DNA of 35,099 nt from a virus: positions 1-35,099 of IMG/VR virus record IMGVR_UViG_3300030118_004212. One strand, 5' to 3'. Below are positions 30,763-35,099 of the stretch, piece by piece. The notes beneath the pieces were generated by a model. The model was not told the DNA's origin and ran no database searches. It saw nothing but the letters and a program-made list of their open reading frames with translations. The translations under genes and the position numbers were made by a program. The stretch's first letter is position 1; each line of letters opens with the position of its first letter.

Positions 30763-30772
30763 TGTTGTCTTT

Positions 30773-31036
30773 CTAAATCACTGCAATAGTTGCCATTTTC
30801 AGCATAATTCCAGTTACACCTTCTTCAGTTAAAAAACCTTTAACCGTATCACCTTCCTGTGTGATACCTGGAAGCTCAACTTGAGAATCACCTTTGAATA
30901 CAGCAATCTCATATAGTCCTTTAGAACCTCCATATGATGTAGAATGCTTTACAACAGACAGTTCATATTTGCCAAATGGAACTATTGCCTGTACGCCATC
31001 ATATAATGGTTCAAATTTTAAATCTTCAAATCTCAT
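30773..31036 (-). CDS. Conserved small phage protein (MRFEDLKF family)
   Basis: 87 aa, beta-rich: MRFEDLKFEPLYDGVQAIVPFGKYELSVV, then YEIAVFKG and TVKGFLTEEGVTGIMLKM. This layout is common in hypothetical proteins of many phages. Strong ribosome site (AAGGAG). Function unknown. Confidence 0.78.
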   Translation of the reverse strand: MRFEDLKFEPLYDGVQAIVPFGKYELSVVKHSTSYGGSKGLYEIAVFKGDSQVELPGITQEGDTVKGFLTEEGVTGIMLKMATIAVI

Positions 31037-31240
31037 TTACCACTCCTTAAAATGTCCCAGTTCCTCATTGTAATAAAACCCATCTGTATATTCATCAATT
31101 TCTTGTTGGGTCATTTGTTCTTGAGGAATAAGTTGAGATTGTTGAGTTGCCCCAACATAATAATGCGGATTAAATTCTCTCCTATAATAGGAATCTGCAC
31201 CGCCTCTATCCCAAGGACCTCCGTGTCTTTTATCAGCCAC
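31037..31240 (-). CDS. Conserved small phage protein (HGGPWDRGGADSYY family)
   Basis: 67 aa from GTG 31240, which overlaps the upstream stop (TAGTG) and has AGAGG at the right distance; ATG 31258 inside the previous gene is the alternative. HGGPWDRGGADSYYRREFNPHYY and DEYTDGFYYNEELG are typical of a small tyrosine-rich family in phages of marine and enteric bacteria. Function unknown. Confidence 0.75.
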   Translation of the reverse strand: MADKRHGGPWDRGGADSYYRREFNPHYYVGATQQSQLIPQEQMTQQEIDEYTDGFYYNEELGHFKEW

Positions 31241-31785
31241 TAAGCTGCCTCTAACCATTCTTCATAGGTTACAATCTTTTCCAACTTCTTGACAAGTTCC
31301 TTGCCATAGTCAGTGAACAGGATATTGTAATCCCAAACCCAACCCTCTACATCTTGAGAGTGGTAAAACTTTTGACCAGAAGTCAACCAACGTAATGCAG
31401 TTTCTTCATCACCTGCACCTAAGTCGATAGTTTTCTGGACAAGAGCCTTGAACTCTTCTACCTGTTCAGCGTAAAACTTCTGTTCACGCTCATATTCATC
31501 AGATGCGACCTTACAAAGACGGTCATACTCGTCTTTGAGTTCTTGGTCAGTCATATTATCAAAGTCATAGTGACGACCTTTGACACCATATGCAGACTTG
31601 TGTATCTCGTACACATCTTGTTCCAGCATATACCGGTCATACTGAGCAGGAGTTGTGATACCATACTCCTCCCAGTGTTTTACATCGGTAGTAATCATAC
31701 CAGCCCAACGGTTACTAGGATCTTCATCAATCCAAGCTTGTGTCTTAGCGTTGATAGCTTCGATATGTTTAACTAACTCATTCAT
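31240..31785 (-). CDS. Conserved hypothetical phage protein, acidic helical
   Basis: 181 aa, largely helical and acidic. WAGMITTDVKHWEEYGITT, then YEIHKSAYGVKGRHYDFDNMTDQELKDEYDRL, a motif widespread in phages. The codons look less AT-rich than those of its neighbours, which may hint at a separate origin (judged by eye). Good ribosome site (AGGAGA). Function unknown. Confidence 0.78.
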   Translation of the reverse strand: MNELVKHIEAINAKTQAWIDEDPSNRWAGMITTDVKHWEEYGITTPAQYDRYMLEQDVYEIHKSAYGVKGRHYDFDNMTDQELKDEYDRLCKVASDEYEREQKFYAEQVEEFKALVQKTIDLGAGDEETALRWLTSGQKFYHSQDVEGWVWDYNILFTDYGKELVKKLEKIVTYEEWLEAA

Positions 31786-31794
31786 ATTTCTCTC

Positions 31795-32130
31795 CTAATC
31801 TAAACGACAATCAGCGTAGGCAGGAATGCCCATTTTATTTAGCTCTTCAGCATAGACAAGAGCACCTGCATATTTGGCGTCCATGTCTTGTGTGATATTT
31901 TTAGAAGGATTCCAAAAACTAAAACCGGGTCCATCATACTTTTTCTTGAACCCGTTTACTTTAAGGTAATCTAATTTCTTACCACGAATATTTTTTATAG
32001 TGACCCAGGCAAAACCACAACCCATTGGGTTTTCACCATTCTCTTTAATATATTCAGAGGTAGCAACAGCAGCTGCTTCTTGAGCAGCTTTTAACTGTTT
32101 TGCAAAATCAACTTGAGAAGTAACATTCAT
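31795..32130 (-). CDS. Conserved phage protein (CGFAWV family)
   Basis: 111 aa. A helical, Ala-rich N-terminus (FAKQLKAAQEAAAVATSEYI), then PMGCGFAWVTIKNIRGKKLDYLK and AYADCRLD at the end. I recognise this as a widely distributed small family in phages and some bacteria without known role. Strong ribosome site (AAGGAG). Confidence 0.8.
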   Translation of the reverse strand: MNVTSQVDFAKQLKAAQEAAAVATSEYIKENGENPMGCGFAWVTIKNIRGKKLDYLKVNGFKKKYDGPGFSFWNPSKNITQDMDAKYAGALVYAEELNKMGIPAYADCRLD

Positions 32131-32132
32131 AA

Positions 32133-32351
32133 TTAAGCTCCTTGATAGGGGTTAACAAAAACACCAATTGGTGAACCTACTGGGTCCACATAATCATCTC
32201 TAATAAAATCTTCTTCGTAAGTTTTTACAGCGCCTGTATCGTACATAACGGTAACAGATCCATCATGGTTCATTTTAATAACTTCACCAAAATCATTAAC
32301 GATACCAATTCCGTAAAAAGCAACAATTTTTGTTCCGAGAGTCAATTCCAT
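32133..32351 (-). CDS. Small early phage protein, SH3-like in composition
   Basis: 72 aa from ATG 32351 (AAAGGA upstream); the longer frame to 32375 starts in the conserved leader. Short beta strands (GTKIVAFYGIGIVNDFGEVIKM, SVTVMYDTGAVKTY) suggest a small barrel. First gene after promoter copy 4. No function is recognised. Confidence 0.72.
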   Translation of the reverse strand: MELTLGTKIVAFYGIGIVNDFGEVIKMNHDGSVTVMYDTGAVKTYEEDFIRDDYVDPVGSPIGVFVNPYQGA

Positions 32352-32381
32352 GTTTTTCCTTTCATCAATCATCATACTTAT

Positions 32382-32416
32382 AATATAATCATTAATAATG
32401 GAAATGTCAACCGGTC
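32382..32416 (-). promoter_or_regulatory. Early promoter, CCGGTTGACA type (copy 4)
   Basis: Minus strand: ACCGGTTGACA (-35 at 32405-32410), 17-base spacer, -10 TATATT (32382-32387), then AAGTATGATGATTGATG. A terminator lies directly upstream. Confidence 0.82.
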
Positions 32417-32419
32417 CAA

Positions 32420-32449
32420 CAAAAAAATCAACATTTTTAAATGCTGATT
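32420..32449 (-). terminator. Intrinsic terminator after the FabF-like gene
   Basis: Minus strand AATCAGCATTT/AATGTTGATT stem with a T-run. It is nearly the same sequence as the terminator at 30340-30368, so terminator and promoter seem to be duplicated as one cassette. Confidence 0.85.
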
Positions 32450-32481
32450 TTTCAAGGGGTTACGAAATTAATTAAAAATAA

Positions 32482-33654
32482 TTATAATTCTATTACTTGT
32501 GCTGTACACTTTCCACCAAATCCAAACGAATTATTAAGTGTTCTAAGTGTCTCATTTGTCTTTATTCGCACATTTTCTCTGGGTAACATTTTAAAAGGAT
32601 CTACCCAATTTTTAGTATTAGCTATTTTAGGGATAATCTTATTCTGCATACATAAGATAGAATATATTGTTTCAAGTGCTCCTGCCGCTGCTAAAGTATG
32701 ACCAATCATTGATTTTGGTGCCCATAAAGGTGTTACGCCTAAAATATCAGAAACAGCATTATATTCGATAGGATCTCCTATAGGTGTAGCTGTTGCATGT
32801 CCACAAACAAAATGAATAAGATTATTTCCACAATTTTCTCTTGCTTTTTTCATCGAAATTCTTTCACCTATACCATCTGGTGCAGGACTTGTCATATCTG
32901 TAGCATCATTTGCTTTGCCTGGTTTATATAATTTTGCAATAGGTTTAGATTTATATTTTTCTACTTGTTCTTCACTTTGAATAATTAGAATACCTGCTCC
33001 TTCGCCCATAACAAACCCTTTTCTATTTTCATCAAAAGGAATAGATTCGTTTGCGAGTGCACCTATTTGTGTAAAATATTTCATAGCAAGAGAATTACAT
33101 CCTGCATCAGATCCTCCCACAATAACGTAGTCATATTCATCTGCAAGATACATTCCATAATCGATTGCAGTCATTCCTGTTGAACAACTACTATAAACAG
33201 CAACGCTATGTCCATGAAATTTGTAATGTGAGGATATATGTGATGGACACATATCTGGAATACGATTAACTAATCTCCTTGGATTAGTTCTTTTATTGTT
33301 TATAATTTTAGTAAAAAGTTCAGGTCCATCTTCAACATCATTTGATACAGTTCCTACTATAACTGCAACATTTGATGAATGAGGTAAGTTAGCCATCTTT
33401 AATGCTTGGTCGGTAGCATGTAAAGCCATTGACTGTGCTTTTGTTAAAGATTTTATTACCTTAGGAGAAAAGTTATCAGGCATGACAATACTATCTGTAT
33501 CGACTTTATAACCTCGATAGACCTTATAGTTTTCTGTTTTTAAGGGCTCAATATCCGTACTAAAATTATTGCCGGACAACATGTTTGACCAGCATTCAGT
33601 AGGATTATTGCCTAAGACATCTATCATGCCGTAGCCAACTATATAACAATTCAC
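32482..33654 (-). CDS. Beta-ketoacyl-ACP synthase (FabF/KAS II family)
   Basis: 390 aa, nearly full length (FabF about 410). Catalytic Cys C157 (SSCSTG), H286 (CGHATAT), K314 and H319 (PKSMIGHTLAAAG) and the ending GFGG loop are all present. It elongates acyl-ACP with malonyl-ACP. GTG start with AAAGGG. It is the only fatty-acid gene in the window, with no acyl carrier protein beside it, so it would act on host ACP. It may raise unsaturated lipid supply or make a special acyl chain. A phage-borne copy is unusual; the sequence is somewhat diverged (for example GTVSNDVEDG) but looks active. Confidence 0.92.
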   Translation of the reverse strand: MNCYIVGYGMIDVLGNNPTECWSNMLSGNNFSTDIEPLKTENYKVYRGYKVDTDSIVMPDNFSPKVIKSLTKAQSMALHATDQALKMANLPHSSNVAVIVGTVSNDVEDGPELFTKIINNKRTNPRRLVNRIPDMCPSHISSHYKFHGHSVAVYSSCSTGMTAIDYGMYLADEYDYVIVGGSDAGCNSLAMKYFTQIGALANESIPFDENRKGFVMGEGAGILIIQSEEQVEKYKSKPIAKLYKPGKANDATDMTSPAPDGIGERISMKKARENCGNNLIHFVCGHATATPIGDPIEYNAVSDILGVTPLWAPKSMIGHTLAAAGALETIYSILCMQNKIIPKIANTKNWVDPFKMLPRENVRIKTNETLRTLNNSFGFGGKCTAQVIEL

Positions 33655-33655
33655 A

Positions 33656-33844
33656 TTAGAACCCTTTTAAATGTTTCGGTTTTTGATCTTCAAAAATTTC
33701 TTTTACAAAGCCAATAGGACATCCAGATAATTTTTGTGCTACAAATAACACATGATCTTCCTCATATGTTTCTCTTGCACATTCTAGAATTTTAGCTTCT
33801 TCGATTGCTTCAATAATTTGCTCTCGCAGGTTTGCATTATTCAC
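33656..33844 (-). CDS. Small hypothetical early protein
   Basis: 62 aa starting at GTG 33844 (GTGA overlap with the upstream stop; GAAGG as ribosome site). Helical: LREQIIEAIEEAKILECARETYEEDHVLFVAQKL. It lies between the metallopeptidase-like and FabF-like genes. No family is recognised. Confidence 0.65.
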   Translation of the reverse strand: MNNANLREQIIEAIEEAKILECARETYEEDHVLFVAQKLSGCPIGFVKEIFEDQKPKHLKGF

Positions 33845-34266
33845 AGGTTGACGCCTTCCTTTTTACACTTTCTCATAAAGTTTCTGTACATTCTATTTTC
33901 TAGTTTGTACGCCTCTATTTCCCAGGGCTGATCTGCATATGCAGCACGACAAACTTTACCCATCCACCTATTTGGCTTTTTACCTTCTGCAGAAACTAAC
34001 CTACCTTTTTCATATTGGTCAACATGAACCAATTCGTGTAAGATAGTTTTTACAAGTTGTCTAGGTGTCAATCCATGCCTAACTTCAATTTCATATTGAC
34101 CATACTCAATATCCATAGCCCAACCGTGAGCGTCTAGATTTTTTGTAAACGTAATATCAACGTCTATATCTGTATTCATATTTAAATAATCTTCAGCGTA
34201 TGCAATTGCCTTTTTTAACACACTCATTTTAAGAGCACGAGGTTTATTGGTAATTTCTAGCCACAT
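33841..34266 (-). CDS. SprT-like zinc metallopeptidase-type protein
   Basis: 141 aa. ILHELVHVDQYEKG holds the HExxH zinc motif (H77, E78, H81), followed by DQPWEIEAYKLE with a Glu (E116 or E118) as likely third ligand, as in SprT-like and related phage proteins. Ribosome site GGAG. First gene after promoter copy 5, so expressed early. Possible roles are cutting a host protein or DNA-protein crosslinks; the target is unknown. Confidence 0.78.
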   Translation of the reverse strand: MWLEITNKPRALKMSVLKKAIAYAEDYLNMNTDIDVDITFTKNLDAHGWAMDIEYGQYEIEVRHGLTPRQLVKTILHELVHVDQYEKGRLVSAEGKKPNRWMGKVCRAAYADQPWEIEAYKLENRMYRNFMRKCKKEGVNL

Positions 34267-34295
34267 AAAATCACTCCGGGAAACATCATACTAAT

Positions 34296-34330
34296 AATAT
34301 AATACATAAAATAGTAGATGTCAACCGGTT
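34296..34330 (-). promoter_or_regulatory. Early promoter, CCGGTTGACA type (copy 5)
   Basis: Minus strand: AACCGGTTGACA (34319-34330), 17-base spacer, -10 TATATT (34296-34301), then AGTATGATG. It is back-to-back with the plus-strand late promoter at 34348. Confidence 0.82.
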
Positions 34331-34347
34331 TATTGAATTTTTTTTTA

Positions 34348-34355
34348 TATAAATA
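34348..34355 (+). promoter_or_regulatory. T4-type late promoter on the plus strand
   Basis: Perfect TATAAATA on the plus strand after a run of T. It is the only late element I found facing right outside coding DNA, and it precedes a structured region and a terminator. Confidence 0.55.
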
Positions 34356-34378
34356 ACAGTGCATGGGTGCGTGTGAAT

Positions 34379-34495
34379 GTGTTCAAATTAACGCAAGAGG
34401 CAAGTGTGATATTAGATTTTATTGACTTCACAGAAGGAATAGTCGGGGTAGCAGAAATGCCCGTGGGGTTCGGCCCGACCACGCAGGGGTGCTAA
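34379..34495 (+). CDS. Possible 38-aa plus-strand peptide
   Basis: GTG 34379 opens VFKLTQEASVILDFIDF..., ending GPTTQGC. The amino-acid pattern is protein-like, but there is no ribosome site and codons such as GGG, CCC and CCG are rare in neighbours. It competes with the structured-RNA reading of the same bases. Confidence 0.22.
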   Translation: MFKLTQEASVILDFIDFTEGIVGVAEMPVGFGPTTQGC

Positions 34496-34496
34496 A

Positions 34497-34528
34497 AGCG
34501 CTAGTTAGGAAACTAATTAGCGCTTTTT
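34497..34528 (+). terminator. Strong intrinsic terminator, usable in both directions
   Basis: 12-bp stem AGCGCTAGTTAG/CTAATTAGCGCT (one G-U) with a GAAA tetraloop and TTTTT on the plus strand; TTTT on the minus strand. It can end the plus-strand RNA and also the helicase gene, whose stop is 3 bases away. Confidence 0.85.
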
Positions 34529-34530
34529 CT

Positions 34531-35099
34531 TTATGTGAAGTCAGCAAATGCTTTTGATTTTTTCTTCTGTAAACTAAAATCATCTAACACAGGACTATCA
34601 TCAACTAATGTTTGTGCAGAATCTTCTACATCAAACAATCTCATTTTAGATCTATCAATACCCACAACAAATCTTTTTAGTGTATTTACGTCTCCCCATC
34701 TATTTTTCAACTGCTTAATCATAATTTGTCCTAATGATTCTAATTCTTCAGTTGAAATAAGACCTACCATTAAATCTGCTGTTGCTGGCAATCCAAATGA
34801 TTCTGATGTATCTTCTAATCCAATGTCTGAATTACTATAACCAGAACGTGTAGTTTGTGTTGCTGTGACAACAGGTATATTACATTCTACTGCCAATCCT
34901 CGTAATTCTTCAGCAATAGCTTTTACCAATGTATATGAATTTACATTTGCACCCATACGAATACGGCTAGACATACAAATGTTTAGATAATCGATATACA
35001 CAATGTCTGGATGAAAGTTTTTCTTAAGACGTAGTTCATTAATAAGATGTCTAAAATGTGCTGAACCTGCTGATGCAGTAGGATATTCTTTGATAATTA
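34531..35099 (-). CDS. 41: Replicative DNA helicase, T4 gp41-like, C-terminal part
   Basis: The last 189 codons; the gene continues past the right edge. KEYPTASAGSAHFRHLINEL then PDIVYIDYLNICMSS (Walker B, D-Y of RecA-like core), IPVVTATQTTRSG (sensor Gln) and RWGDVNTLKRFVVGIDRSKMRLFD are typical of T4 gp41/DnaB helicases. It unwinds DNA at the fork with the gp61 primase encoded at 10170-11198. The C-terminus (QKKKSKAFADFT) is a basic tail. Confidence 0.93.
   Translation of the reverse strand, partial: IIKEYPTASAGSAHFRHLINELRLKKNFHPDIVYIDYLNICMSSRIRMGANVNSYTLVKAIAEELRGLAVECNIPVVTATQTTRSGYSNSDIGLEDTSESFGLPATADLMVGLISTEELESLGQIMIKQLKNRWGDVNTLKRFVVGIDRSKMRLFDVEDSAQTLVDDSPVLDDFSLQKKKSKAFADFT

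Larger units (their letters stand above)
34360..34528 (+). ncRNA. Candidate plus-strand structured RNA
   Basis: About 165 bases between a plus-strand late promoter and a terminator, in the 264-base gap between helicase and metallopeptidase-like genes. A GC-rich core stands out: AGCA (34450) pairs with TGCT (34493), and CGTGG (34462-34466) with CCACG (34479-34483), capped by GGG/CCC around TTCG. GACTTCACA (34424-34432) is the inverse of the helicase gene end, TGTGAAGTC at 34534. It does not match tRNA, tmRNA or 4.5S RNA. A coding alternative is listed separately. Confidence 0.45.

Noticed and set aside
1-35099. CRISPR array, integrase, insertion sequence or attachment site
   Set aside because: No regularly spaced repeats, transposase or integrase genes were seen; the tRNA genes show no flanking direct repeat that I can find by eye.

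Overview
This window is a piece of a large, AT-rich, T4-like marine myovirus genome. The replication and nucleotide genes are of T4 type: gp41-like helicase (partial), gp61-like primase, ThyX, NrdA/NrdB and dCMP deaminase. Many small proteins look like those of T4-like cyanophages. There are no photosynthesis genes, and the auxiliary genes (alphaproteobacterial-type 5-aminolevulinate synthase, pseudoazurin) point to a heterotrophic alphaproteobacterial host. A SAR11/Pelagibacter phage is the best guess. That host call is inference; no database was searched.

Almost everything is transcribed from the minus strand, so the order of expression runs from high to low coordinates. (1) 35099-34531: end of the replicative helicase. 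(2) 34330-29480: three early units. Each starts at a promoter with an unusual AACCGGTTGACA -35 element; two end at near-identical hairpin terminators. They carry a metallopeptidase-like protein, a FabF-like ketoacyl-ACP synthase and many small proteins. (3) 29450-12209: late region. It holds virion or head-associated proteins (KxDG protein, a 1084-aa multidomain protein, prohead-core-like proteins), a spanin-like pair, pseudoazurin, a five-gene glycan/sulfate modification cluster and a GH19 endolysin. T4-type late promoters (TATAAATA) occur repeatedly. (4) 11264-3097: one long unit from a sigma70-like promoter: primase, thyX, nrdA, glutaredoxin-nrdB, dCMP deaminase, zinc ribbon, A-type Fe-S carrier, GIY-YIG nuclease and hemA. 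(5) 3063-1: two further CCGGTTGACA promoters with small early proteins, a structured intergenic region, a 2-oxoglutarate hydroxylase that runs into a tRNA, four tRNA genes (Arg-TCT, Arg-ACG, Trp-CCA, Leu-TAA) and the start of a flavin-dependent halogenase-like gene.

Genes are tightly packed, with repeated ATGA and TAATG stop/start overlaps that imply translational coupling. Several genes shorter than 60 codons are described here: a zinc ribbon, a Cys-rich protein, a membrane protein and a 44-aa early protein.

The least explained items are: the repeated CCGGTTGACA promoter; a plus-strand late promoter followed by a GC-rich structured element and a strong terminator (34348-34528), the only plus-strand unit seen; a late-expressed glycosyl/sulfotransferase cluster; and a gene apparently lacking a normal start codon (28977-29294).
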